Source: Amyloporia xantha
Lineage: Eukaryota > Basidiomycota > Agaricomycetes > Polyporales > Adustoporiaceae
Assembly: GCA_036971615.1 (NCBI GenBank)
Contig: JAYKKR010000016.1
Location: 1-64,000 of the forward strand
Direction of reading: 5' to 3'
Length of the DNA stretch: 64,000 nt
The translations under genes and the position numbers were made by a program. How positions within the stretch are numbered: the first letter of the stretch is position 1; each line of letters opens with the position of its first letter. This document shows positions 1-12,022 of this stretch, piece after piece. The notes beneath the pieces were generated by a model. That model was not told where the DNA came from. It saw only the letters and a program-made list of their open reading frames with translations, and did no database searches.

Positions 1-89
1 CATTGGCAAGGTGGACGGCGAGGGCGTTTGACGCTATGTCCACGGAGGATAAGGAGCTGCTGGAGTCGCTGAGAAGTCTGGCCGAAGAG
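1..89 (+). CDS. possible 3' part of an exon cut by the window edge
   Basis: One plus-strand frame is open from the left edge and reads plausibly as protein, including the stretch MSTEDKELLESLRSLAEE. It ends at a GT that could be a donor (gtaccc). No family is recognised and the rest of the gene lies outside the window or is not visible. This could equally be chance. Confidence 0.2.
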
Positions 90-567
90 GTACCCACTTT
101 CGGGCATTTCTGATTTGTCACAAGTTGTTTGAGCCGGCTGTCGAGAATGCAAGCTATAAGATTGGTCACTAGTACTGGTACTGTCACTTTCGCCTATAAC
201 AGGTCGAATGGTGAATAAAGCTACAAAAAATGTTTTGTGAATCGGTCCTTTGCGCGCAGGCGACGTGAGGATGTATAACATCAGTGCAGTGCATCATGAG
301 AAATCGACTGTTCAAACCAGCCGAGGATTGTAGTCCTATAAGCGGAAAAGCAATCACTATTCTCTTGGCCGTAGTTAGAGCGCAGGGGGCATTCGAAAGC
401 CGCACATCTCTGTATATATAACTTCCACGCGTTAATGGACAAGGCAACGCATGGTATGGCCCCCGTCCCGATTAATGAAACGTTGGGTCTGTCATGTTTT
501 GAGTGTAGAGCAGCAAATTGCATAAGGGAGCTCCACTAGAGGGCCTAGAGGTCCGCCTGCTGGCTGG
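90..567. other. no gene recognised
   Basis: I see only short overlapping open frames with no domain and no consistent splice pattern. Confidence 0.5.
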
Positions 568-905
568 TCACTTGCAGTTTCTGTGAGATGGATGCGGTAA
601 ACTGTATAGCTTCAAGACTTGCCATAAACCAAAGCTAAGCAGTGAGTGCGGTCCGCTACCCTTTATTCTCCGAATCTGGAGGTTTCTGGAGGCAGTACTC
701 GACACACTTTGGACACGCTCATACAGCTCCCGCTTCCGAAGAGACTCTTGGAACTCTGCTTCCCTTTGGCGCATCTTGTCGCGCTCTCCGCTCATCGTCA
801 CGGAGAACACCCTGCGTACATGGTCTGGGAGGTTATGGGTGAGACCAGAATAGGCGTGTAGTCTGGACACATGTCTGACGGCGACTCACCTCGCGCTCAA
901 AACGC
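568..905 (-). CDS. possible hypothetical protein fragment with a charged helical stretch
   Basis: The minus strand reads a charged, helix-forming stretch (around MSGERDKMRQREAEFQES and KRELYERVQSVSS). A possible upstream exon ending MQRFERE sits just before a GTGAGT donor near 890. No family is recognised. The composition looks more like coding DNA than its surroundings, but start, stop and exon structure are not settled. Confidence 0.25.
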
Positions 906-1550
906 TGCATGAAATGCACACCCCAGTATTATTACGGCTGAGGGGCTAGCAGAGAGGCTAACGAGAGCGATCTTTGCGGTACGAGACATACACCTGCTGG
1001 AACCTCGCAAAGATGTGCTTTTGGCCTAGAGTACAGAAACTTGCACCCACCGCAGAAGAGTAGGAAAGATAACCACGTGCAGCGAACTACGATCTTCCAT
1101 TGAGCGCCTAACAATTTTGCCGAATGCGGTAAGTAGGTTCGTGTGAGGTCACCCCCTATTGCCTCCACGAGGCCGCTCCTTGTATTTTGCACAGATGGTA
1201 ACCACGGGAGAACAATGATATATCTTGCATTGTACAAACAACAGTGATAATAGATCTACTAAGCATACAACGGAAGCGTTTTTAGGGAGTTGTCCAACAA
1301 GATATCCCGACTCAAGGCATCGTACATGAACGATCGTACACTGGCGAGTAAGTCAACAAAGTCCCTCTCTCGATGACAGGAGAACGGCGAGAAGTGTGCA
1401 TCATGGGTGCTTTTGTCAGGATGTTCGCAGAGGAAGGTAACGTCTCTGTTGAAGTAGCGTATTAGCTTCTCATATTACAATCAGCTGTCAACCGAATAGG
1501 CTTACGAGGAAGTGCAAGCGAGTTTTCCTAGTAGCTGGAGAGACGACGCT

Positions 1551-2441
1551 TCATCCTTGGTCTGAGGGCGGGGGTAGGGAGACAGGGCCAGGGCTAACAC
1601 TTTCGACGTTGAAAGTTGTCTGGGTACTGGAAGCAGACGACGGTGGCGACAGATCCACAACCTCTGGTGCAACAGACAGCTGTTTGTTTGCGGCCGCTTG
1701 TCTCCTCGCAAAGCCCACGGACAAAATCCAGAACAGCTCTTCTTCTGTCGTACTTACCTTTGGAGTCCTCGTGTGAATCTGCCGCAGCATCCACCAACGT
1801 GGTCGCAGAGGCCGTCATCGACGAGGAACGCGAATGGTGTGGCAAGTGTCGACCTCAGTGACCGCGCTGTCGCCGAGCGACAGTTGCGAAGACAGGCCGT
1901 ATTCGGAAAGCGGCCACGGCATCAAGTTTATCTTCAGCTGCAGACCTCTCCTCACAGCTGCCATACGACGCTTCTTCAAAGCCCTCATCGCTGCCTCAGT
2001 GTCCGTGCTGCTCGGCCACAACACCTGAGATCTTCCTAGTTCTCGAACGCCTCCGGGAGGGGGCTGGAACTTCGTCTGGGACTCAGCCAGTACCCGCCCC
2101 ACCATGTTCGCAAAATCTGCGAGATTTGCAGTAGCGCTGTGGAGCATGCGCGTGAATGTGAAATCTTGGTGTCCCTCTGGAGGAAACTCCGCCACAGCCT
2201 CGTCGCCATCCATTGCGATGCTGCTCGTGTTTGATGTAGTATGAATATCTCCGCATCGTCGTGGACGGCATTTGACGGGGCGAGGCACTTTTTCTACGCG
2301 TTTGTGCACGAGTGCCTTCCAACGAGAGCGGCGACGACGCGACTTCTTTTGAAAGGGAGTGGTGGTCGCCAGAGGCCAAGCCGAGAGAAGAAGTCCGGAG
2401 AGCCTCGCGTACTCCGCCGCTTTGTTCGCCATTGTGCTCAT
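1551..2441 (-). CDS. possible hypothetical Ser/Arg-rich protein, frames uncertain
   Basis: A 208-residue minus-strand frame begins MSTMANKAAEYARLSG at 2441 and runs to 1815. It contains a basic segment (KKSRRRRSRWK) and a stretch that looks structured (FTRMLHSATANLADFANMVG, then AMRALKKRRMAAVRRG). A second frame (1551-1790) is Ser/Pro-rich and acidic and may be a continuation after an intron or frame change. No domain is recognised. It may be a real lineage-specific gene with a disordered protein. Confidence 0.3.
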
Positions 2442-2999
2442 CTTATAGGGGGTGTGGTGGTGGAGATGAGAGGGGGAAGGAGGATTGCTGCCCTATGTGG
2501 GCCGCTCTTATACAATGGGCTTTGAGTGTGGCTTCAGTCTCACGTGCTCGTGGATCTTGTAAACAAGCCAAGGTCAAAAGCGTTGATGCCGATCACTACA
2601 GTCGCTCGTGGTCAACCATTGTTCAAAAAACTTGACGCAAGAGAGGCCTATCGCTCACCTCCGGTAGAGACCGGAACGTCAAATAGTGAGACCGGCATTG
2701 CGATACAAGCGATACAAGGCTCCGACTATCCGACTATTTTATTGGCGAATGCCTGTTAGCGAAAATCCATAGAATATACTGAGATTCTCAATTCTCAAGC
2801 TCAAGGTTGCACGCAATATGTGGTCAAATAAATCACATCCCATACTTTTTGTAAATAGCCTTTCGGTGAGCAACACCCATTTTACTTTACAATCAAGGAT
2901 TCTTTGACCAACAGCACATTGGACGTGAATGTCCCTGCCTTTACCGCAGATTTCTTTAGACCCCTTCAATATGCAACCCCAGCTCTGGTACAGCGCAAC
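2442..2999. other. no gene recognised
   Basis: This interval lies between a weak hypothetical model and the 3' end of the GNAT gene. Only short frames are present. Confidence 0.5.
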
Positions 3000-3874
3000 C
3001 TAGATAAAAGTTAAGCCTGCTGGTCGATGCAAACTGAGAGGGCCACCGACATTTTCATCCTTTGTTGCTCCCAACGTTACGAGCTTGTCTTCGGCAGTGG
3101 CCTAGTCGCGTCGCACATCAGGCGCAGAATAATAAGAAAGACTCGGGAAGACCAGATACCTTGACTGCCACTGTCTCGAACAAGGTTCTTCCAATGCCCA
3201 ACTTTTGGTGATCCGGATGTACAGCCAGCAAGCCCAGGTACCAAGACGCCGTTGTAGTGCCCTCACCGAGTGCGTTGTTACATAACTCCACCCACTTCGG
3301 AACAAACTACGGATGTTTGGATCAGACAGGACTGGTCATGATACCATATGAAACGTACGTCGTCGTTCCACCATGCCCTGTGTTCTGGAGACAACGAGGC
3401 CATGAACGCACCACGTCCTGCCTCGACTTGCTCCTTCCTAAAGAGCACAAGCGTAATCAGCAAAAATTTTGTCAATGGCAAGGGATTACCACAGACGTGT
3501 CCCCGAGGTAGCGGCCTGGAGGGAACCACGCAGCGACGCCTGCGATGTCCATTCCGTCATGGCTGGCTATCCACACTTCCTCCGATAGCAGCAGCGGCAA
3601 CCTCGGAGCGCATATACGGAGAGGCGTAAGCCCAATTCCCTTCAAATAGAACCTTTGATGACTGATCTGTCGTCGCAGATATCAATGCATACGCACGCAT
3701 GCTATGAGCCAAGAACAACCTACCTCCTTGAAACGCAGCGACGGCGGTTGCTGCTGCACGATCCAACTCTTCCGCTAAGCCACGCATCGTCAAACAGAGG
3801 TAGCATCGAAGCAAGACGTGCCAACTAAACTCACGCGTGGGGTCGACGAGTCGACGCACTTGAATTGTGGCCAT
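3000..3874 (-). CDS. GNAT-family N-acetyltransferase, one-base frame break
   Basis: The product is a predicted acetyl-CoA-dependent N-acetyltransferase; the substrate is unknown. The start is MATIQVRRL at 3874 and the stop is at 3000-3002. Five introns of about 50-70 bp can be placed by eye. The diagnostic part is motif A, WYLGLLAVHPDHQKLGIG, which has the Q-x-x-G-x-G pyrophosphate loop. It is followed by TLFETVAVK and, after an intron, by a DENV motif typical of this fungal subfamily. Upstream, VWIASHDGMDIAGVAAWFPP matches the usual central strand. The frame jumps by one base near 3577-3583, between AAAAIG and VWIAS, and no intron can explain it. The tail after DENV is short and atypical. 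The family call is firm; whether the gene is functional is open. Confidence 0.75.
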
Positions 3875-4285
3875 CGTTTTTTCGCTGACCTGGGACTTAC
3901 TGTTTGATAGTATCACCCACGACGGATGTCATACTTATAAGTCTCAACGAGATCTCAAGCGCCTTCCGATCACGATAATCACAATGCTGAAACGAACGCA
4001 GGCGCCTATTATGCGAATCATGGCATGTTCAGTGGAAGCAACACCAGCAGAGAAGCCATACGGGCTCACCGGGATATAGGTTTTTGCTGCGGAGGGCTGT
4101 GCTGGTAAGTGTCATTATGTTCGTCTGCTGCTCAGTGATCCATGTGATGTTCTGACAGATCTGCATCCCATTGTCGAAGCAACAATCACAAGAAACAACT
4201 AGCTGACATGAAAGACGAGGGGCAAGGAAAGAATTTCAGAACCCTCTATCCACGAGGCCTCGCTTCCGACCGTGTCGATCACCAT
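3875..4285. other. no gene recognised
   Basis: Intergenic DNA between the GNAT start and the 3' end of the F-box-like gene. It probably carries the GNAT promoter. No specific site is identified. Confidence 0.5.
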
Positions 4286-5489
4286 CTACCACGGCGCCCT
4301 CCTGACCTGAATATTCCCTTCGGATCTGCGTATCCATGCCGTGGTTAATCTGGCCTGTGGCGAGTCTCCAGGATGGTCTTGAGCAAAGAAGGTGCTCCAA
4401 GTAATCGTCTTAAGCGACGTCAGGATCCTTCCCACTAAAGCACTCGCGACTAATTCTCTCTTCCTGACCGAGATGGTGTGTTGAGACAAGCATAAAGTGC
4501 AATCTTCAGGTCCGTACGTGCCCACAGGGTCATCCGGGTTGACATGCAGTAAATGATTGTGAAGGGTGTCTAGGTCCGACAGGAATATGCCAATGAAAAG
4601 GTGTTCCAGTCTTCCAAGGGGTCGCAAAGCACTTGCAAAGGCCACCTATTTCCGAGTATGTCAGAGCGTTCCGGTTGTGGATCTCCAAGCGCATCAAATA
4701 AATTGCGAAGAGTACCGATAGGTCCTGCACGGTAGAATATACATCCGGAACAGGCGAATGGATAGTGCGACTGGAAGATTCTTCGTAGCAGAGCCAGCAA
4801 CACTCTTCGTCCAGGCGGTCAGCGCAAGTCAGGTCAAGCATTTCAAGGACAGAGAATCGCGAAGCAATCAGAGCAAGTAGGTGAACATCGATACGCGGCA
4901 AAGAGGTCAGTCTCAATTCAGTAAGAGTGGTCGGCAGGTGGATGAAGATACGTTTGACGCGAGTGGATTGTGTAGAGAGCCCATCAGGAGAGAAGTCGAT
5001 CTCGACAACTTGCAAGCGGTCGAAGTGACAAAGTAAATCAGGTTGCACAGAGAGTGTCTTTTGAAGAACATTCCAGGGTGCTGTGTATATGCGCATATAT
5101 GCGTCAAAACTCGCGTACTATCCTGGGGATGGCTGTTGAGGACGATGGGACTGACCGGACCCAAGTAAACATGCCGGGTATCTGGCAACAATGCTCAAAA
5201 TTTGCGCTAGAGCGCGCATATAGTCGGACAAAAAAGCGTCTGAAAGCGATTTGGCGGAACTGATACGAGGTGAGTGAGAACTCTGCAATTGATGAGAAAG
5301 CGTTTTTGTCTGCGAGAATGATAGCAACAATTTCGTCGAGCACTTCAGCGGGAATAGCAGACTTCCGGTACGCAGTAATAAGTCATCTTTCTTTTTAAGA
5401 TTCCATGTCGACATACCCGAGCACTGGTATGATCTGACCGTGTCATAACAGTTCGACGAGGAGACAAATAGGCATTGACGGAAAGGCAT
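4286..5489 (-). CDS. F-box-like / leucine-rich protein (hypothetical)
   Basis: The N-terminal part reads SAIPAEVLDEIVAIILAD and continues into SLTSYQFRQIAF. This fits the F-box-like opening of the large mushroom family of putative SCF adaptors. The remainder contains repeated Leu-rich strands (LQVVEIDFS, LTELRLTSLPRID, LEMLDLTCAD, GRLEHLFIGIFLSDLDTL), as expected for an LRR-like tail. Exon boundaries are uncertain. An intron ending near 5110 (ccaggatag) joins the F-box part to the LRR part, and another junction or frame break lies near 4645. The true start could be 5489 or slightly downstream. Target and role are unknown. Confidence 0.5.
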
Positions 5490-5787
5490 TGCAGTAGCTT
5501 CGCTGAATTAAATTTAAATTATCTGGTGGTCGTGCTAGACGATGTGAGGTCGTGATTGTAGTCTCTAGAACGACAGCCTGGCAGGACAGAAAAGCAAAGG
5601 GGAATTACAGCGCGGTAACACCTGTCCGAGTCGGCCTCCGCTGTCTGTACAATTGAGCACGTGCAACACTTCTAAAAGGAAACCGATGGGCGCTGATGGG
5701 CGTCTATGAGACAAGGGGGACCAATGGCAGCGCTTCTGTCGGCAGCTCAACTCAGCAACCCACGCCAATACATAAAGTCGACCCAAG

Positions 5788-6365
5788 ATGTTGTTCTGGT
5801 TGTCCGTCCTTGCCCTGTCGACATTACTGGTAATGTGTATGTCCCTCCTCTGCTCTCGATAAATATTCAGTAATTGACATGATTGTGTTCCCGCAGTGAC
5901 ATTTCGGTACCGCGCCACCCTCATCCCCTATGTTCCCAACCCGGTTAAGTCTCTGTTCCCGAGACTCTGGCCATTACGCTCCTCTATCCACCTTTGCCGA
6001 ACAAGCTGACGCGGGATTAACTTCCACGACGTTTGACATCGAGGCGAACATCCGGGATGGTGACTCTAGGGCTGGTCTAGATGAGCGTGGCACTCAGGAG
6101 GTGTTGGAGATCATGCGTCGGGAACGGGTCAAGTGAGTACAATGCCGACGGACATTGTGACTTATTAAATGTCATTTTTGCCTTTGATCCAGTTTCGATC
6201 AGGCGAGGTTGATTCGCCAGAATCAGATTCTCGCTGCGAACGGTATCGATCCTTCTGGTATGTAACTGATCTACCTTGACCCTTGACCTTGTAGACGGTC
6301 ATGCTGAATGCCAAATGTGATCATTAGGAATGCCACTCGATGCGAAGGCTGTCACCAGGCTATGA
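5788..6365 (+). CDS. DUF2015 family small membrane-anchored protein
   Basis: A short fungal protein (about 126 residues) of unknown function. Exon 1 (5788-5829) encodes a hydrophobic N-terminus, MLFWLSVLALSTLL. The conserved core carries AEQADAGLTSTTFDIEANI, then RDGDSRAGLDERG, then FDQARLIRQNQILAANGIDP and GMPLDAKAVTRL at the C-terminus; this order is the DUF2015 signature. Introns are 5830-5896, 6133-6192 and 6258-6327. In exon 2 the N-terminal linker (FRYRATLIPYVPNP) is in a different frame from the core. The direct phase-0 junction also reads TGA. Two compensating one-base errors, or a start at 5930, would resolve this. The family assignment of the core is firm and the N-terminus is not. 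Confidence 0.75.
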
Positions 6366-7761
6366 TCTTCGACGCCTCCTTTCTTCCAATGCTGTGTGTA
6401 CGACTTGTTTGTAATTCTCGACAGACGACTTCACTCTCTTTCTCCTTCTCTTCATCTACTTCTCATCTGTATGTGCTCCAGAATATCGCTGGCTAATATA
6501 GTTGCAGCAATCCTTGTCATTGTGCACATTTTGGGGCTCTTTGTAATGTGTGTGTACTCTATTCATCATGACATCCCTGTCCAGATTGCTGTTGTCCTCG
6601 ACCGCTGTGGTCCGTGTGGGTGATGTCTCGCTTGCTGCTCTCCGTACTGGCATGCAATGGACATGCGTCTGCAGCGTCGCACTGGCATGCCGTGGTAGCT
6701 GTGCTTTTCGGCCTCCGCATGTCACGTGCTCCTACCGACTGTAGTGCTCGGGCAATGAGAGGTACCGCTCGCTCAAGATGGTTCGATGTATCTTGTACGT
6801 GAACCAGAAGCCACTTGTGGAGCATAGGTTGTGTCTCCGGAGAACAGAATTGATAGCTGTCGTTACACTGTTTAGATCGATTTCGGTAAGGTCACTCCGA
6901 TCTGTGAAATGTCTTCATAGTGTCAGCTTATGCGATTCGGGTGCGGTCCTTCTACAGCTACAATGTTATTACATTTCTTGTTTAACCGTCCAACGAGCTT
7001 ACTTGCTCTACATTAGATCGCCTAAAAGACGCCGCTTCTGCTAGATCTCTCAGCAGGGGCTCCTTATATCCTCCGCGGTCCTTATCCTCCATGGGCATAG
7101 CAGGCCTCGCATAATGTCCCGCCCTCAAGGAGTATTCCGTCTTCTAAGTACGCACGAAAGTGTAACGTGCTCCTATAGTATACCTTGAATTATCTGAGAG
7201 CATGCGCTTCGATACGATCATGCATACAAAGAAATGTCCCTGACTTTATGTTGCATTCTCATTAATTCTCTGACTGTCACTCATGTATTTTTGGCAAATC
7301 CTACAGACTTGTATCCTGATTTCTTCGCGCCCGAATCGCCAGCGCCAGGAATGTGGAGAACTCCGCGTAGTCATTTGCTAGTATGTCGCATGTGATCATG
7401 CAAATCGCCTCCATCGTTTGCTGAGTTGTTTTGAATTCCATGCGGTGCACACTGCTTGCGGATAATTCGTCTCAATGATGGATTGGCCCATGGTGACGGA
7501 TTTCATAACGTTTGCGGTAGGACCGACACTCTTAAAATATCTTGACAAATTGGTGAGTGCACCTTTATATTCTACTCGACTACAGAAGACAAATGTGCAA
7601 GCGATGCTCCCGAAAGCTCTCTATTTGATAGATGATATCTTGCGCTTTCGATCACGTAAATTTCTCCTTTGCAATATGCGTACATGCTTATGCCCCCATT
7701 ATAGCTATTCAAATGACACCTCGAGAAGGTACGATCACCGCTGTTACAACCAGAGACATCT
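6366..7761. other. long gene-free stretch
   Basis: About 1.4 kb with only short frames. The first 400 bases are pyrimidine-rich and may include the 3' end of the DUF2015 transcript. No transposon ends or RNA gene were seen. Confidence 0.5.
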
Positions 7762-9155
7762 CTACTTGCGCTTGGCACTGCCACGGCCCTTAAAGACCCA
7801 GTCGACCTGGTTGGGAAGATGTATATCCACTCCCAACTGCTCGGCGAAGGTCCAGACGCTCTGGTGGTCCCTTAGGAGCTGTCTTCCCAACAGCACCATA
7901 TCGATTCCCTGGTTCACTAAGACGTGCTGTGCAATGTGGGCATCCGTGATGCCGCCGACCGATGCGACTAGCATCCTGTCGCCGACCCTCTTTCTTCACG
8001 GCCTCGGCGAAGTGCGCCTGGTATGCGGGTGCGACAAACTTGATCTTCTGCCTGGGGTCAAGCCCAGCGGAGGAGACATCGATTAGGTCGACACCGTGGC
8101 CGATCAGGATCTCGGACAAATTTACGGTATCCTCGAGGCGCCAGGAGGGCTCGTCGAGGTCCTCAAGCCAGTCAGTAGCAGAGGGGCTGTAGATCGCCAT
8201 CAATTACTCGCTTCTCTGCGATGTAGATATTCTCCTACTCACCGGAACATGAGCGGCATGTCCGCGGGTATGACTGCGCGTACTGCATCCACGACTTCCA
8301 GGGCCAGACGAATACGATTCTCGAAGCTCCCGCCATATTTGTCCGTGCGCTTGTTGGACACCGGGCTCATGAAGTTGTGCAGCAAGTACCCATGACCAGC
8401 GTGGATATCGATCACGTCTATACCTGCCTTGACCGCGCGCACGGCGGCGGCGGCAAAACCTCTGACTATCCGCTGAATGCCCGCCTCATCGAGCGCCTTG
8501 GGCTTCGGATAGTACTCGGCGTCGCTGTACGGGACCTCTGACGCAGACACGACGTCGTCCGGCCAGCCTCCGACCGCCTCGCTTGCACCGTTCTCCGGTG
8601 CGAGCCACTTAGCAACGGTAGAGGACTTGCGCCCACCGTGGCCCAGCTGGATTCCAAGCTTCTGGCCCTGAGAATGCGCGAACTCTGCGAGCTTGCGCAG
8701 GGGATCGATCTGCGAGTCGTCCCAAAGGCCGCTGTCCTCAGGAGGAGGTGCGACCTTCGGGAAGCACCGCGGTCGCCTCGATGAAGCTTAGGGCGGGACC
8801 GTAGATCATGATGCCACCGACTGTACATCCGGTTTTCAGCACCGCGTTGCTCTATATATTGTACACATACTTACTGTGCGCACTGTGCCACGGAGTAATC
8901 TGACCATGATGAGCCGATGACTGCCCCAACGGAGATAGCTGCGGGCATCGTGGTTAGAGCCTCGTAAAATACGAACGATCCTGGAGCCTACCATGATGCG
9001 ATTCTGGAACAGCATACCCTGGATCTGGATAGGCTGGAAGAGCTTAGGGATGGGTTTCCCGCCAGACTGTGGGATGACCGCCGTCCCCGCAGGAGGAACC
9101 TGGGCTGGGTGAAGTACGGGGTGTTAGGCGCGGCAGGCGATATGATGCTTTCCAT
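7762..9155 (-). CDS. NADH:flavin oxidoreductase, Old Yellow Enzyme family (YqjM-like), several frame breaks
   Basis: Predicted FMN-dependent ene-reductase of the TIM-barrel OYE family. The start is MESIISPAAPNTPYF at 9155. Family landmarks in order: GKPIPKLFQPIQIQGM; QNRIM and, after an intron, LSPLGQSSAHHG; PWHSAH; SFIEATAVLPEGR; GLWDDSQIDPLRKLAEFAHS; GIQLGHGGRKSS; DVIDIHAGHGYLLHNFMSP; DKYGGSFENR; LIDVSSAG; VASVGGI; and VLLGRQLLRD near the C-terminus. The frame breaks by one base at about 9105, 8745 and 7986-7988 (a CCC run), and no intron can explain any of them. The segment that is usually P-M-C-Q-Y-S reads P-L-G-Q-S-S, so the Cys and Tyr near the flavin are absent. Family certain; activity doubtful as sequenced. 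Confidence 0.82.
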
Positions 9156-10410
9156 TGTGCTGTGAGTAGGGATGGGTTGATTATTGGTCGCAGCCTCAGC
9201 GAGTCTTATATCCTTAATGCGATTGCTGGTGGGACTGGCTATTTTCTTCAAGCAGAAGCAATTATTCCAGGTCTCAGCTGATTTCTAGACGACGAATTTT
9301 ACAAAGCGGCCGCCTCAGAAGCTGGAAATTTTACAAAGCCGGCTAGCCACCGTTGCATGAACTGTAGACCCAGACCATATCGTTCGGGTTCTTCTATGAA
9401 CAGTTCATCAGCACCTTGACGCAGCAATGCTCAGTTGACTTGACTTGACGCGGCGACGCTTACAATGTATGATGGAGTGCCGACTTTTGCTGAGTAAATA
9501 TAACACTTTCTGGTAGGGCGCTCGTATAGATGGGATCCTTTTCAGCATTTGCGGTCTCCAACTGCAGGCATGTGTCAGATATGAGCGGCTAGAACCTGTT
9601 GGCTGACTCAAACGGAGGAATTTTGCATCAATCGAGACTATGCAATTGATGTGGAAAACAAGGTGGTTGACGTTTGTTCATTGGTACTACGGCATAGAAC
9701 CTCGTTTCTAGCAGCCGGAAATTCTGGAAGATGTCATGTGGTGACAAAAATACCTCAGCTGGGTCATATTATCGGTAGAGATTGAAATGTGTTGCCTGCC
9801 TAAAATCGTTGCTATGAAGAGCCTCCATATCCTATCTCTGGATAAATTTCTTGGACCACTTGGTGTGTACTTTTGTCGTTAATGATTATCCTGCTTACCG
9901 GGATGGACCTACAACCAGACCGCCATCACGGGTAATAGCATGCGAGTTCGGCGGCCGGAGCAGGTTATCTTCCGTCACGTTACCAAGAGCTCTGGAAAGA
10001 CAAACTGGAAGCCCTAGACTGACATATCCAATGATATTGTATGGATTCGGGAAGTCTGCACTTACCGCGGTGGCTGCTCAGTCCCTTCTGGATTTCGCCA
10101 GGGTCAAGATCGATGAGAGCTTCATTACATCAACATCAACGGAAGCTTCCACCCCATGTATAGAGCGTACCTCTTCTCGCATACTTTCGTGAGAGGAATT
10201 GGAGTGAAAAGGTTTCATTGCGTTCTTAGGACCGCAGTGAAAGCGCACATTGAACAATCTGCTAGGCGAATTAGGCAACTGAAGTTGCCATTTTCGGCTG
10301 CGCTCAGTAAGCCCATGATGCACGTGACAGTCGCGTGTTGGCATCCCTGATGTGCAACATTATGTGTTTGCATGAGTTGTCTCCGCCTGCAAAGCCGAGT
10401 GTTGTAGGTC
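9156..10410. other. no gene recognised; divergent intergenic region
   Basis: About 1.25 kb between the OYE and RED starts, which point away from each other. It must hold both promoters. There is a short direct repeat (ttgacttgacttgacg near 9435) but no domain-bearing frame. Confidence 0.5.
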
Positions 10411-12022
10411 ATGGACCAAGTACGCCATCTTGGGTTCTTGCAGACATATGCGCTCACAAAATAATACAGGAATCGTTCAGAAAGCTCTTACAGACCCCTA
10501 AACCGGGCTCATCTACCATATCTACCTCGCGAGGGTCTCTTCTTGCAACTGCAACCTCTAAATCAAAGCAGTAGGTTTGTGCAGCTTGTAACATTGATTT
10601 TTGGCCTCACATGTAATGCATTTCGTGCTAGGAAGACGGTTGATGCGTCCAAACCCGCATTCAAGCCTCGCACTGTGAAGAAGAAGTCACAAGCAACCGA
10701 CAGTTACCGCGATCGTGCTACAGAACGTAGACTTGGGCTCGACAGCGACTATGCACAGGTGAGGATGCCTGAGACACTGTGTCTATTTCTGGGCTGAGCA
10801 CTTGAATTGCAGGTGGAGGCACTTGCTGAAGATTTTGAGCGCAAAACCGCCGATGAAATCGACCGCAAAGCAGTACGCACTCTTGCAAATTCCCTCTGTC
10901 GTTCATTGTACCATCCTTTTGCAGGTAGAAGAGCAGAGACGTTACCTTGGTGGAGATAGCACACATTCTGTGCTCGTCAAGGGCCTCGACTATGCGCTCT
11001 TTGAACAGAACCGCGCGGGTAGCAGCGTTCGCTGCCGCTGAGGACGACGCCACGCTCGAACAAGCATTCCTGGAAGTGTCGTCGAGTGTACCGAAAAAGC
11101 GCACGCGCGAGGAGATTGTCCAAGAACTCAAGGCCAAGCGCGAGAAGAGTGAGGAGTCGGCGGAGAAGATAATTAATGCTGCTGATGCACCCCTTGACGA
11201 GGCGAAGAAGGCGGGGAAGTTCAGGCCGATTGGGTTCAAGCCCATAGGTGGAGATGCGGGCGCGAAGACGAAGAAGAAGGTGAAGCAAAAGGCAGAGGGT
11301 GAGCGGAAGAAGAAACGTAAGGTGGAGGCGTCAGTTGCGGATTCACCATCTATCGCTGCATCTCTGCCTGCTCCAGCAGAAGCAGGGCCTTCCAAGCCCA
11401 GCCCTCCGCCACCTCGGCAACCTGAGCCAGAACCGGAACCGGAGCCAATTGACGCGGATTTCGACATCTTCGCGGATGCCGGAGAATACACTGGCGTGGA
11501 TTTGGGCGATGACGAAGAAAGTGAGGGCGAGATAGAAGATGACCACGCACCTGGCGAAGGTACCAGCAACGTGCCGCCTAAGACAGGCCGATGGTTCGAG
11601 ACGGAGGAACAAGAACGGAATACCTCGCCCAAGCCTGAGCCCGCCGAAGTGAGTCCTCCGCCTGGCACGGGCCTGCCACCGCCCGACATCCCGTCAGACA
11701 AGGAAGAGGGCGAGGAAGAGGAGGAGCGTCCGATGCGGCTACAGCCCCTGGCATCTTCAGCATTGCCTTCTATCCGCGAGCTGCTAGAGCTCGACTCCAG
11801 CCGTGGACAAGAATAACAAGCGGCGTGCACGAAAGGAGAAGAAAAAGGATAAGCGTGAGGCCGGCGATGTGACGGTAGACAAAAATAAGATTGATAGAGA
11901 CTACAAGCGGTAAGGGGGGCTATTCTTCTGTGTCGGTCCTGGCTAATTCTAAATCTGGTGATAGGTTGAAGGCATATACGGACAAGAAGGCCGCTGCAAG
12001 TGGAGGAGGATCGAAGTCATGA
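10411..12022 (+). CDS. RED/IK-like spliceosomal protein
   Basis: Homologue of the RED (IK) protein, which works with SMU1 in the spliceosomal B complex. The start is MDQ (10411-10419), joined over an intron (10420-10469) to ESFRKLLQTPKP. The RED N-terminal region follows: AFKPRTVKKK, SYRDRATERRLGLDSDYAQ, EEQRRYLGGDSTHSVLVKGL, DYALFEQNRA. The long middle is acidic and Pro-rich (PPPPRQPEPEPEPEP), and the C-terminus is Lys/Arg-rich (KRRARKEKKKDK...LKAYTDKKAAASG). Introns lie at 10572-10631, 10759-10812, 10873-10924 and 11910-11964. The frame shifts by one base at 11013-11020 (CGCGCGGG) and again at about 11798-11803. Both joins are clear from composition and family order. Family call firm. Confidence 0.85.

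Noticed and set aside
5565..5924. 119-residue minus-strand frame across the DUF2015 start
   Set aside because: No domain; it overlaps the splice-supported plus-strand gene.
6400..6500. pyrimidine-rich tract as a possible transposon end
   Set aside because: No terminal inverted repeat, target duplication or transposase remnant nearby.
10718..11830. 370-residue minus-strand Ser-rich open frame
   Set aside because: It is the complement of the acidic and Pro/Glu-rich part of RED; the Ser runs are mirror images of GA-rich codons.
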